NCBI GenBank assembly: GCA_964387945.1
Contig: CAYLYX010000016.1
Location: forward strand, 1-64,000
From: Parvicella sp964387945
GTDB lineage: Bacteria; Bacteroidota; Bacteroidia; Flavobacteriales_D; Parvicellaceae
Length of the DNA: 64,000 nucleotides
Reading direction: 5' to 3'
Shown here: positions 34,029 through 41,698 of the stretch, piece by piece
How positions within the stretch are numbered: the first letter of the stretch is position 1
Layout: the number at the start of each line of letters is the position of its first letter
Made by a program: the position numbers and the translations under genes
The notes under the pieces: model-generated
Databases searched by the model: none
What the model was told of the DNA's origin: nothing
The model's input: only the letters and a program-made list of their open reading frames with translations

Positions 34029-34682
34029 ATGAAAAGACTATTAAAATCCCTGCCATCTGATTGGCTTTATCAATTGATCACGTTATCAATGATTACTACA
34101 TCTGCATTCTATTTATTCCAATTCACGGATGAATATGAGTTTGTCCGTGATTTTTGGAAAATGAATGAAAAGTTCTACATCTACACCTTTTTAGGGTTGC
34201 AGTTTGTCGTGAAGGCATTCTTTTATTGGGTTTTATTTCTTCTTCTGAAGAAACTTTTATTTGGAAGGATAAAATCAAAAGTCTTGGGTGTATTGAACGA
34301 ACCAAAAACAAGAGAGGACTTGAAAATCATTATTGAGATCAAGCAGTTCTTTGTGCAGATTTTCGGAATTCCGGTTGAATTGGGACTGATTGATCACGAA
34401 GATTTGAATGATAAAATAGAGATGACTGAAGATGAATTGGAAGAAACTATGAAGAGTATGATCAAGTGGTCTTGTGTTTTCATTCATGTTGCCTTCACGT
34501 CATTGTTAGTTTGGAAATTGAGCGCCTTTTATATTATTCCATTATTAGTAATAGTCATTCTCGCTATTGTAGCATTCTGGTACGGGATGACATTCTTGTT
34601 TGGAAATATTCGGCTGATCGATAAAGCAAGAGTGGAGTTAAAGAATAGAAGTGGTAATCAAAAAATGTTGACTAATGGCTAA
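34029..34682 (+). CDS. Unknown four-helix membrane protein, 217 aa
   Basis: No family recognised. Probable membrane helices at about 14-34 (LYQLITLSMITTSAFYLFQF), 50-75 (FYIYTFLGLQFVVKAFFYWVLFLLLKKLL), 146-165 and 168-192 (FYIIPLLVIVILAIVAFWYGMTFLF), with a cytosolic stretch of about 70 residues between pairs. Divergent from the defence operon. Its 3' end overlaps the next gene by 8 bp, so the two form a coupled pair. Confidence 0.75.
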   Translation: MKRLLKSLPSDWLYQLITLSMITTSAFYLFQFTDEYEFVRDFWKMNEKFYIYTFLGLQFVVKAFFYWVLFLLLKKLLFGRIKSKVLGVLNEPKTREDLKIIIEIKQFFVQIFGIPVELGLIDHEDLNDKIEMTEDELEETMKSMIKWSCVFIHVAFTSLLVWKLSAFYIIPLLVIVILAIVAFWYGMTFLFGNIRLIDKARVELKNRSGNQKMLTNG

Positions 34683-35472
34683 AAGATTCAAATATTCAGA
34701 AGGAATAGTGGTTTTAAAAGGAGGAGATGAAATAGTTTTAAAAGCGCATGAATTAAAAGATGAAGGCATCAGAATAAAGTATAAAGATGCAGTCATTTTT
34801 GACCCCTCGAAAACATACAGGTTATTTATTAGGAGTCGAGGTGAAAGCTCTCATTTTTATGCAAGAGGAAGATCCCGAAAAAACATAAGATCGGAACAAT
34901 ACAGATCTGAACTTCACAACGAAACAATTTCTTCATTGGAAAACTACCTTTCCAAAAAAGAAAGAGTGAGGCTACTTTATTACGCATGGGAATACAAGAA
35001 AAAACATAAGGAAACAATTACTTCAATAAAAGACTACCTTTTTCAAAAAGATGTAAAGCAGATTTGTGGAGAGGGTTCATATATTGTGTATGACTTGTTT
35101 GGTATAAGTAGCACTTTAGTTTCTACAGGCAAAAAGCCTCAAGTAGCAATAGAGATTGTTGACACTCATTTTTGCGACATAGAAACATTCAATATTTTAC
35201 GTGATCTTTCTATTCGATCATCATTAGTAGTATTGTTTTATTATGCGAAACATGCTCCAATATTGAATCAAATGCACAATGTTGGTCAAAATAACAATGG
35301 AGAAATCCGAGTACAGCATTACATACAAGATGGATCATTTTGGGTAGGAGATGAACGAATTGAGGAAAAAGATTATACCTACCTTAAAAACTACAATACA
35401 GCCACTGATTTCAATGATAATATTCAATATTATAGAGCTGTTAGAGAGTTTGAAATTGACAAACTATTATGA
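34675..35472 (+). CDS. Unknown 265-aa protein, possible CoiA-like nuclease fold
   Basis: Soluble, strongly basic protein. The segment YDLFGISSTLVSTGKKPQVAIEIVDTHFCDIETF resembles the core of CoiA-like and other PD-(D/E)xK nucleases (Asp, then hydrophobic-E-I-V-x-T-H), but the usual catalytic Lys is not evident, so this is a weak call. The N-terminal part is strand-rich; the middle (SSLENYLSKKERVRLLYYAWEYKKKHKE) is helical. It is coupled to the membrane protein upstream by an 8-bp overlap and followed by a hairpin terminator. Confidence 0.6.
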   Translation: MAKRFKYSEGIVVLKGGDEIVLKAHELKDEGIRIKYKDAVIFDPSKTYRLFIRSRGESSHFYARGRSRKNIRSEQYRSELHNETISSLENYLSKKERVRLLYYAWEYKKKHKETITSIKDYLFQKDVKQICGEGSYIVYDLFGISSTLVSTGKKPQVAIEIVDTHFCDIETFNILRDLSIRSSLVVLFYYAKHAPILNQMHNVGQNNNGEIRVQHYIQDGSFWVGDERIEEKDYTYLKNYNTATDFNDNIQYYRAVREFEIDKLL

Positions 35473-35579
35473 AAAGAACCAATTTATAACTCCTTTTTAC
35501 ATTCGATCCAAACATTGTGAAGCTTGCGAAAATCGTCCTCTAAAGAGTTCGACAATTGTTCACCGGTTTCCACAAAACT

Positions 35580-35634
35580 AGATTTAGGTAGATTCAAATC
35601 GATTCATTGTCAAGAGTTTACCTAAATCTTTTCT
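35580..35634 (+). terminator. Hairpin after the divergent gene pair, probable terminator
   Basis: An 11-bp perfect inverted repeat (AGATTTAGGTA 35580-35590 and TACCTAAATCT 35619-35629) extends inward by five more pairs including two G-U wobbles, giving a 16-bp stem with an 18-nt loop, followed by TTTTCTTC. Lies 107 bp after the stop at 35472. The rest of the 228-bp gap shows no gene. Confidence 0.6.
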
Positions 35635-35700
35635 TCAAAATGTTTCAGTAATATTCATTTAAATTCTACATTTGATTCAATCAGGTGTCAATAGGATTTA

Positions 35701-36222
35701 ATGTTTCAACAATTAATATTTACGTTAACCGTATTGAGCTTTTTATCTTGCAATCAGTCAAGAGATGATAATGCTCAAGTAAAAGATATGGACGAGAGTG
35801 TTTCAATTGAAGTCTCGATTGAAAACGACTCGATTGTTCTAGACAATACTTCTTTGTATGAAGAATCCTTCTATTATGATTTGGCACTTAGGGCAAAAGA
35901 AGCAATGATTGTAGCATTTCCAAGTGATTGGGAATCTGATACAAAATATTACCGAGTACGAGAGTGGGAAGGTGGAGATGAACCGGGAGATAATAATGAC
36001 CTTGTATTAATTCAGGCAGTTTGGGCTACAAATACAAGTGATCACCTTCCTTATGCGGTTTTTGACTTGGATTACGGAATGCTGTTTGTCGGATATATGG
36101 GAGAGGGCTTGCCTCAGCTAGAGTTGAATGTTGAAAGGTCATCTGATGGAGAAATCTCCTTAAATGATATTCCAAACTACAATAAAGATTTCATGTACGA
36201 TTCTATCTGGAATAATGAGTAA
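35701..36222 (+). CDS. Lipoprotein of unknown function
   Basis: 173 aa with a lipobox leader (MFQQLIFTLTVLSFLSCNQS), so probably anchored in the outer or inner membrane. The mature part has a helical stretch (SFYYDLALRAKEAMIVAF) and a strand-rich end (AVFDLDYGMLFVGYMGEG). No family recognised. The gene stands alone, and its last codons overlap a short ATG-started frame described in the following entry. Confidence 0.7.
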   Translation: MFQQLIFTLTVLSFLSCNQSRDDNAQVKDMDESVSIEVSIENDSIVLDNTSLYEESFYYDLALRAKEAMIVAFPSDWESDTKYYRVREWEGGDEPGDNNDLVLIQAVWATNTSDHLPYAVFDLDYGMLFVGYMGEGLPQLELNVERSSDGEISLNDIPNYNKDFMYDSIWNNE

Positions 36223-36239
36223 GCAATCCTTCTCCATAA

Positions 36240-36413
36240 AGTTCTACCTCAACCCAGTTAAAGAAACATGGCGATAAATCCCGAGTTGCAAGTGGGTTAG
36301 GTGTGTCACCATCTACAGTCTATTGGTTTTTCTCTGGATATGTAGATGATTTCAAGGTGTTAGAGGAGGCTTATAGGCTAATAAACCACCGAAACAGGTG
36401 CTTTCGAGGGTAA
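36240..36413 (+). pseudogene. Decayed helix-turn-helix fragment
   Basis: A 57-codon open stretch without a start codon reads ...QLKKHGDKSRVASGLGVSPSTVYWFFSGYVDD..., a clear helix-turn-helix of XRE/short Bacteroidota regulator type, ending at TAA (36411). Upstream, in another frame, ATG 36215 opens MSKQSFSIKFYLNPVKE, which recalls the N-termini of tyrosine recombinases, but stops after 20 codons. Two frame pieces next to each other suggest a broken mobile-element gene. The remaining 36414-36659 is AT-rich and shows no gene. Confidence 0.45.
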
Positions 36414-36659
36414 AAAATGTGTTAAAGTAAGGTAGAAGTTGTATTAATGTTGATTGGTTTTGAAGAGAAATTGACTAAAGTTTACTAATAATTTGATAGA
36501 AATTGAATAGACTAAATTCAAATCTTCTAGTTTCTATTGTATTTGATTTTTTAGGTATTGAATCTGGTTAATTATATGTTAAAACATTCGTTTCATCTAA
36601 TATTGGATAACTTTTTAGATAATTTTACGTAACTATGCATTACATTTAACTCTAATCAA

Positions 36660-37133
36660 ATGGCTTCTATAGCACTAAATAGCGAAAACGACAAAGACTT
36701 ATTCCAGGGTTATGTTGATTATGTTAAGGGATATTTTTCTAAGGAAGGGACTGAAAAGAGAGCACTTGCAAGATCAACAAGAATGTGGGATAAATTGTTG
36801 TTGAAATTCGATGATTTTAAGAGTGATGCCAATTTAGATATTACGGATATTCGTTTTATGGATTTCCTAACTTCAATATTATTGATTCCTTTAGAGAAGA
36901 TAGTTCAGGAAATTCACGAAGATGGTGGGGAGTTAACAGCATTTGATCAGCATGTGATTGATAATTATCAATATGTATTGAAGTACAGTGAAGCCCTCAA
37001 CCATGTTTTAGAGTCAAATATGATGTTCTCTATGGAAGAGGCGTTTAACATTATTGACGAGATGGAGGATGTGCGTGAGGAGTATCAAGAGATAACTGAA
37101 GAGTGGAAGTTTGCAAATCTAGATTGTGCCTAA
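36660..37133 (+). CDS. Probable antitoxin paired with MazF-like toxin
   Basis: 157 aa, predicted all-helical and acidic (FQGYVDYVKGYFSKEGTEKRALARS; ITDIRFMDFLTSILLIPLEKIVQEI; MFSMEEAFNIIDEMEDVREEYQEITEEW). It matches no antitoxin family I recognise. The antitoxin role is inferred because its stop overlaps the start of the MazF-like toxin by 8 bp. It is larger than the usual 70-90 aa MazE. Confidence 0.65.
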   Translation: MASIALNSENDKDLFQGYVDYVKGYFSKEGTEKRALARSTRMWDKLLLKFDDFKSDANLDITDIRFMDFLTSILLIPLEKIVQEIHEDGGELTAFDQHVIDNYQYVLKYSEALNHVLESNMMFSMEEAFNIIDEMEDVREEYQEITEEWKFANLDCA

Positions 37134-37521
37134 TTATTCACCCGGTCAAATAATTACTGTTGACCTTGAACCTGCTTTAGGGCGAGAGTTGAAGAAAGAA
37201 AGACCTTGTCTTGTTGTTTCTCCAACCATAACATCTATACACCTTGGAGTTATCACTGTTATACCGATTCGCGGAAAAAATAGAAAGCCAATTAAATCAT
37301 TTGAAGTTCAAATTAATAATGGTGGAAGTACAGGATTGGCCAAAGTGAGTAAAATCTGTGTCCCCCAGATTAAGACTGTTGATAAGTCTAGAGTGACGAA
37401 TGAGCTAGGTATTTGTGGAGACAAAATATTGGCAGAGACTAGGGAAGTAATGGCTAAATTCTTTCTCATACCTTACAAAGCTCCTGAAAAGGAAGTTGAC
37501 GAAGGAATCGAAGAGAAATAG
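37126..37521 (+). CDS. MazF/PemK-family toxin
   Basis: 131 aa. Predicted sequence-specific endoribonuclease. Start is GTG at 37126 giving MPNYSPGQIITVDLEPALGRELKKERPCLVVSP, the PemK/MazF signature (G-x-E-x-K-K-x-RP-x-L-V-V-S-P). IPIRGKN and STGLAKVSKICVPQIKTVDKSRV match the following strands and the dimer-interface segment. Coupled to the helical protein upstream. Confidence 0.88.
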   Translation: MPNYSPGQIITVDLEPALGRELKKERPCLVVSPTITSIHLGVITVIPIRGKNRKPIKSFEVQINNGGSTGLAKVSKICVPQIKTVDKSRVTNELGICGDKILAETREVMAKFFLIPYKAPEKEVDEGIEEK

Positions 37522-37645
37522 GGATATAAATTTTAGCCAGAGTCATACTTAATAATCAGGTGTCTAAAAAAGTTTCGAAGGCTCTTTGTTTTTTCTTCTT
37601 TTTCCCAGTTGTAACTTTTTGGGTAGGTTGGGTGTTTTACAGTCA

Positions 37646-38293
37646 ATGATGCGCAAAATATTCATATCAGTTGTGTTATTGACAGGTTTTCTGCCTATTC
37701 AACTTAAAGCTCAAGTAAGTGTCTCATTGAGCTCCGGAATTATGGAGCATAAGGTAATTGTGCCGTGGTCATGGCACGATCAATTCTATTCTTTGACTCC
37801 GAGATTGGAACTCTTTTATACTTTCCAAAAACCTCAACTTGAAGTTGGTTTGTCGTATACCTATTACAAGGGGCGAATAGAAACATATGATGCATGGAAA
37901 TATCCAAATCAGTATCGTTATTATTTTGGAGTGGAACGACCCTTTAATTTGATGGCGTATTGCGGTGCTCATTCTGATCAGAACAGACTTATTCAAACGT
38001 ATGCAGGGCTAAAAGTTGGTTATTGGGCTCATAATTTCTGGTACTGGATTGAAAACCAAACGGACTGGACTGATCAAGAAAGAGGAGAAGGTAGACTCAA
38101 CCATTTTGCTTTAGGACCGAGATTTGGAATGTCTGTCGGTAGAAGGGTGCAATTTATTTTGGAATCTGAACACTTTTGGTTAACACCTTCTAATTATGCT
38201 GTAAAGTATTTCAAGAGGGTTTCAACCATTCAGGTTGGAATTAGGTATAACTTTAAGAGAATGGAAAGTGAGAATTCTTTTGAAACTAGATAG
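37646..38293 (+). CDS. Outer-membrane beta-barrel-like protein
   Basis: 215 aa from the ATG at 37646 (a second ATG follows directly). Signal peptide MRKIFISVVLLTGFLPIQLKAQ, then alternating strands with aromatic residues (LTPRLELFYTFQKPQLEVGLSYTYYKGRI; NHFALGPRFGMSVGRRVQFILESEHFWL; VSTIQVGIRYNF), typical of an eight-stranded barrel. A longer in-frame extension to 37586 would spoil the signal peptide. Function unknown; last gene before the backbone resumes. Confidence 0.7.
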   Translation: MMRKIFISVVLLTGFLPIQLKAQVSVSLSSGIMEHKVIVPWSWHDQFYSLTPRLELFYTFQKPQLEVGLSYTYYKGRIETYDAWKYPNQYRYYFGVERPFNLMAYCGAHSDQNRLIQTYAGLKVGYWAHNFWYWIENQTDWTDQERGEGRLNHFALGPRFGMSVGRRVQFILESEHFWLTPSNYAVKYFKRVSTIQVGIRYNFKRMESENSFETR

Positions 38294-38342
38294 AAACTAA
38301 TTCAAGAAATATACATCTTTCAAAACCCCTATCTTAGCTTTC

Positions 38343-39224
38343 ATGAATTTAAAACAAAACACATCAATCAGCTGCCTAATTTTGGGGCTTCTCTTTTTGG
38401 TCTCTTGCGAAACCAATGACGAAGCAGGCGATTCCTCAACAGATCACACAGAAAATCAAGAAGAAGTTAAACCAGCAGTTCAAGAAACAGATCCTAAAGA
38501 GATGCTTCATGAGGCCTATCAGCTATTTAAAGAAGGAAAGGATGAAGAATCCATTCAACTTGCCAATGAAGTGCTAGCGATTGGAAAGGAAACGGATAAC
38601 GATACGCTCATTGGAGGTGCGCTGAGCAGTCTATGTAGAAACGCGCAAAGGACGCTAGATACGGCTAGGTTGGCTGAATTGAGCATCCAATTGGCTGAGT
38701 TAGCGGAACAGTCTGGTGATCAGCAGTGGATGATGAAACGAGCGCACATGAATGCGGAGATGTGGCGTTTGATTGGCGATCTGGATAAAGCGGAAGCTTT
38801 TTACGAAGAAAGTATGGAGATCAGTTTTTCGATTGGATCAATGGGCATGTATACCATTGATCATTTCAACAAGTCGTTTGTGGCGACCGCCAAGGGCAAT
38901 TTTGACGAAGCCGAAATGCTCATTTCAAAATACTATGAATTGTTGTATGAAAAAGATTCCGTTTATGAAGACGCTTATGGTTTAATTGCTTTGTCCTATT
39001 TGTTAGAGCAAAAACAAAACTATAAAGGAGCGCACGAATTGGCTGTAGTGACGAGAAGACTGTTTGAAGAACAAAACATTTTTCCAGAACCCCCAGATGA
39101 AAAACCGCTGATTGCCGTTGAAGAAAAAGTAAAGGAGGAATTAGACGAGAAGGTTTACAATGAGATCAAAAAGCAATCGGAGACGGAATCTGTAAAATCA
39201 CTGTTGGATAAATACTTGGAATAG
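38343..39224 (+). CDS. TPR lipoprotein
   Basis: 293 aa. Lipobox leader (SISCLILGLLFLVSCETND), then TPR-like helical pairs (MLHEAYQLFKEGKDEESIQLANEVLAIG; AELSIQLAELAEQSGDQQWMMKRAHMNAEMWRLIGDLDKAEAFYEESMEI). Probably a periplasmic scaffolding protein. It lies 56 bp upstream of the pseudouridine synthase with a separate promoter between them. Confidence 0.8.
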   Translation: MNLKQNTSISCLILGLLFLVSCETNDEAGDSSTDHTENQEEVKPAVQETDPKEMLHEAYQLFKEGKDEESIQLANEVLAIGKETDNDTLIGGALSSLCRNAQRTLDTARLAELSIQLAELAEQSGDQQWMMKRAHMNAEMWRLIGDLDKAEAFYEESMEISFSIGSMGMYTIDHFNKSFVATAKGNFDEAEMLISKYYELLYEKDSVYEDAYGLIALSYLLEQKQNYKGAHELAVVTRRLFEEQNIFPEPPDEKPLIAVEEKVKEELDEKVYNEIKKQSETESVKSLLDKYLE

Positions 39225-39253
39225 GAGTTCGTAGCTCTTGAACTTTATTATCC

Positions 39254-39261
39254 TACCTTTG
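39254..39261 (+). promoter_or_regulatory. -7 element of the pseudouridine synthase gene
   Basis: tacctttg matches TAnnTTTG and lies 20 bp before the ATG at 39281. No convincing -33 TTG at the usual spacing. Confidence 0.5.
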
Positions 39262-39280
39262 CACTTTATAGATCAAACCC

Positions 39281-40096
39281 ATGAAGCATCCCAAAAAACG
39301 TAAAATAGGTAGAAACGAACAAAAGCCGCTGAGAAGGGGTAATAAGTTTCACCAGCAGGCCAAAAAGCAGACCTCAGAACGAGTAGATGTACGTTTGAAC
39401 AAGTTCATTGCGGATGCGGGTGTATGCTCACGGAGAGAAGCAGATAAGTTGATCGAAGCTGGTGAGATTACAGTCAATGGGAAGGTCGAAACGAACATGG
39501 GAACACGTGTCACTCGAGAAGATGTGGTGAAGTACAAGGGAGAAGCATTAAAACGAGAAAAGTTTGTCTACATTCTCATCAATAAACCCAAGGACTACAT
39601 CACCACCATGAACGATGATCGTGACCGAAAAACGGTACTAGATTTGATCGATGGTGCTTGTAAGGAACGTGTTTATCCCGTGGGAAGATTGGATAGAAAT
39701 ACAACGGGGCTATTGTTGATGACTAATGATGGTGAGCTCACCAAACGCTTGACGCATCCGAGTCACAACGTGACCAAAGTTTATGTGGCCGAATTGGATA
39801 AACAAGTCGCACCCGAACACCTCGAGCAACTGATGAAAGGTTTTGAACTGGAAGATGGTTACACGAAGTTTGATTCGGCAGAATATGATCCTAAAACTGG
39901 GGCTAAGAATACCATTTTGGTGAAGATTCATTCGGGTAAGAACCGGATTGTGCGCAGGTCATTCGAACATTTAGGCTACGATGTGAAGAAATTAGACCGC
40001 ATCCAGTTTGCAACGCTCAAGAAAGGTGCGTTAACCAGAGGTAAATGGCGCTTTTTAAATCGAAAAGAAGTAGGGTTCTTAAAGATGACTAAGTAA
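39281..40096 (+). CDS. rluB: 23S/16S rRNA pseudouridine synthase, RsuA/RluB family
   Basis: Isomerises a uridine in rRNA. A basic N-terminal tail (KHPKKRKIGRNEQKPLRRGNK) is followed by an S4 domain (RLNKFIADAGVCSRREADKLIEAGEITVNG) and the catalytic core YPVGRLDRNTTGLLLMTNDGEL, in which the Asp of RLD is the nucleophile. SGKNRIVRRSFEHLGYDV closes the family signature. The RluB symbol rests on overall similarity; RsuA and RluF are alternatives. Convergent overlap of 8 bp with meaB. Confidence 0.9.
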   Translation: MKHPKKRKIGRNEQKPLRRGNKFHQQAKKQTSERVDVRLNKFIADAGVCSRREADKLIEAGEITVNGKVETNMGTRVTREDVVKYKGEALKREKFVYILINKPKDYITTMNDDRDRKTVLDLIDGACKERVYPVGRLDRNTTGLLLMTNDGELTKRLTHPSHNVTKVYVAELDKQVAPEHLEQLMKGFELEDGYTKFDSAEYDPKTGAKNTILVKIHSGKNRIVRRSFEHLGYDVKKLDRIQFATLKKGALTRGKWRFLNRKEVGFLKMTK

Positions 40097-41111
40097 TCTT
40101 TAAGTCTTTGAGCAATTGCTCAGCAGCTCGAAATGGACTAAGTTCCCCCTGTTTGATTTGGGCTATGAGTGAAGCACTTTTTTCTGCATAGTCAGCCTTA
40201 CTTCTAACCGTTTCTAAAACGAGTTCGTTCACCCTTTCCTCCATCCACTTTAAATCTTGATGGGTACGGTTGTGCTCAAAAAAGCCGTTCACTTTTGTCG
40301 TGTTCTGATAGCTTTTAATCGTCTCTTCAATTTTATCAATGCCTTCACCAGAAATGGCACTGCATGAACTAACTACTGGAATCCATTCACTATCACTCGG
40401 AGGAAAAAGGTGCATCGCGTTTTTATATTCCGCCATGGCAGCCTTTACTTTACTTGATTCTTCAATGTCAGCTTTTGTAATGACCAGAGCATCTGCCATT
40501 TCCATGATGCCTCGTTTGATTCCCTGCAATTCATCACCTGCTCCAGCAAGCATTAACAATAAGAAGAAATCTACCATTCCCCTTACTGCAATTTCACTTT
40601 GGCCCACACCCACCGTTTCTACAATGATAAAGTCAAAACCTGCCGCTTCGCAGAGAATGATCGATTCGCGCGTTGCCTTTGCAACACCACCTAGTGATCC
40701 ACGAGAAGGACTGGGTCGTACAAAGGCTTCTTCTTTTTGCACCAGTGTTTCCATCCTGGTTTTATCACCCAAAATAGAGCCACCGCTTTTCTGAGAAGAA
40801 GGATCTATCGCCAAAACGGCAAGTCGATGTCCTTTTTCGATCAGGTGATTGCCAAAAGCTTCGATGAATGTACTTTTCCCAACACCAGGGACACCAGTAA
40901 TTCCCACACGTACCGAGTTTCCTGAATGAGGTAAACACCCGTTGATGATCTCATCCGCCATGTCATGATGCGCTGGTTTAGAGCTCTCCAATAAGGTAAT
41001 TCCCTGAGCAAGATCAGCTTTGTTGCCTGCCAGAATGCCATCAATCAATTGGACAGCTGTTTTATCCGAACGTTTCTGCCTTTTGAAGTTGCTATTTAAA
41101 GAGTTCGTCAT
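40089..41111 (-). CDS. meaB: MeaB/ArgK GTPase, methylmalonyl-CoA mutase chaperone
   Basis: G3E-family GTPase that loads and protects the cobalamin cofactor of methylmalonyl-CoA mutase. Walker A GVPGVGKST (73-81), switch-type motif DPSSQKSGGSILGDKTRME, VETVGVGQSE and nucleotide-specificity motif VITKADI. 340 aa is complete. The mutase itself is not in this window. Tail-to-tail with the pseudouridine synthase. Confidence 0.93.
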   Translation of the reverse strand: MTNSLNSNFKRQKRSDKTAVQLIDGILAGNKADLAQGITLLESSKPAHHDMADEIINGCLPHSGNSVRVGITGVPGVGKSTFIEAFGNHLIEKGHRLAVLAIDPSSQKSGGSILGDKTRMETLVQKEEAFVRPSPSRGSLGGVAKATRESIILCEAAGFDFIIVETVGVGQSEIAVRGMVDFFLLLMLAGAGDELQGIKRGIMEMADALVITKADIEESSKVKAAMAEYKNAMHLFPPSDSEWIPVVSSCSAISGEGIDKIEETIKSYQNTTKVNGFFEHNRTHQDLKWMEERVNELVLETVRSKADYAEKSASLIAQIKQGELSPFRAAEQLLKDLKIT

Positions 41112-41166
41112 GCTTTTTCCTATTTCAAAGATACGCGCTTTATCTTATTTCATTACTTTCGAGACA

Positions 41167-41625
41167 ATGAATACAATTGAATGGCAAGTTAAACACTTTG
41201 ATGACCTTTCTAAGCGGACATTTCATGACATGATTCAGCTGCGTGAGAAGGTTTTCGTGGTAGAACAAGACTGCCCCTACCTGGACGTAGACGGTGAGGA
41301 TCTTCAAGCCTTCCATCTTTTGGGGTTGCAAGAAGGAAAGGTTTTGGCAACCGCTCGAATTTTCCCTCCGAATGATGAAGGGTTCGTGATTGTGGGTAGG
41401 ATTTGTACCGACCCAGACTTGCGCGGTAAAGGTGTTGGCAAGACATTGGTAAAGGAGTCGTTGAACTTCTGTGAAAGCAAGTGGACCCATGTGGCAATCA
41501 AAATTTCAGCTCAATGCTACCTCATTCAGTTTTACGAATCCTTTGGCTTTAGGGTGATAGGAGAGGAGTATTTGGAAGACAACATTCCGCACATATCCAT
41601 GATTATTGAGCCGATAAGTAATTGA
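41167..41625 (+). CDS. GNAT acetyltransferase, ElaA-like
   Basis: 152 aa. Acetyl-CoA-dependent N-acyltransferase. N-terminus WQVKHFDDLSKRTFHDMIQLREKVFVVEQDCPYLDVDGEDLQAFH is the ElaA signature and fixes the start at 41167. The acetyl-CoA loop is RGKGVGKTL, and the end FYESFGFRVIGEEYLEDNIPHISM is typical. A longer frame to 41020 overlaps meaB and has no support. Substrate unknown. Confidence 0.88.
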   Translation: MNTIEWQVKHFDDLSKRTFHDMIQLREKVFVVEQDCPYLDVDGEDLQAFHLLGLQEGKVLATARIFPPNDEGFVIVGRICTDPDLRGKGVGKTLVKESLNFCESKWTHVAIKISAQCYLIQFYESFGFRVIGEEYLEDNIPHISMIIEPISN

Positions 41626-41676
41626 CAGACGGTTGGATAGCGATTTAATAGGGAGTTAGAGTCATTTCATTTCCAC

Positions 41677-41684
41677 TATATTTG
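41677..41684 (+). promoter_or_regulatory. -7 element of the M13 peptidase gene
   Basis: tatatttg, an exact TAnnTTTG match, 14 bp before the ATG at 41699, implying a very short leader. Confidence 0.55.
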
Positions 41685-41698
41685 CAGTTCTAAAACCA

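Larger units (their letters stand above)
14298..35573. mobile_element. Integrated genomic island at the 3' end of ssrA (right border uncertain)
   Basis: The left border is well supported: a large serine recombinase gene abuts and overlaps the 3' end of ssrA, a common island integration site. The cargo is a MerR regulator, unknown genes and a 13-gene defence operon, all AT-rich and on the minus strand. The right border is not proven. No exact copy of the tmRNA 3' end was found to the right. A degenerate resemblance at 35520-35573 is offered as one candidate border; accessory genes continue to about 38.3 kb, so the island, or a second one, may extend that far. No conjugation genes are seen, so it would rely on other means of transfer. 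Confidence 0.6.

Noticed and set aside
37586..37645. Longer start for the outer-membrane-like protein
   Set aside because: The first twenty residues do not form a signal peptide, while MRKIFISVVLL at 37649 does.
14298..38342. Exact direct repeat of the tmRNA 3' end as the right attachment site
   Set aside because: Read through to 38.3 kb on both strands by eye; no exact copy of GGGTTCGAACCCC or CCGGCTCCAC found.
41020..41166. Upstream extension of the GNAT gene
   Set aside because: It overlaps meaB on the other strand; the ElaA N-terminus begins at 41167.
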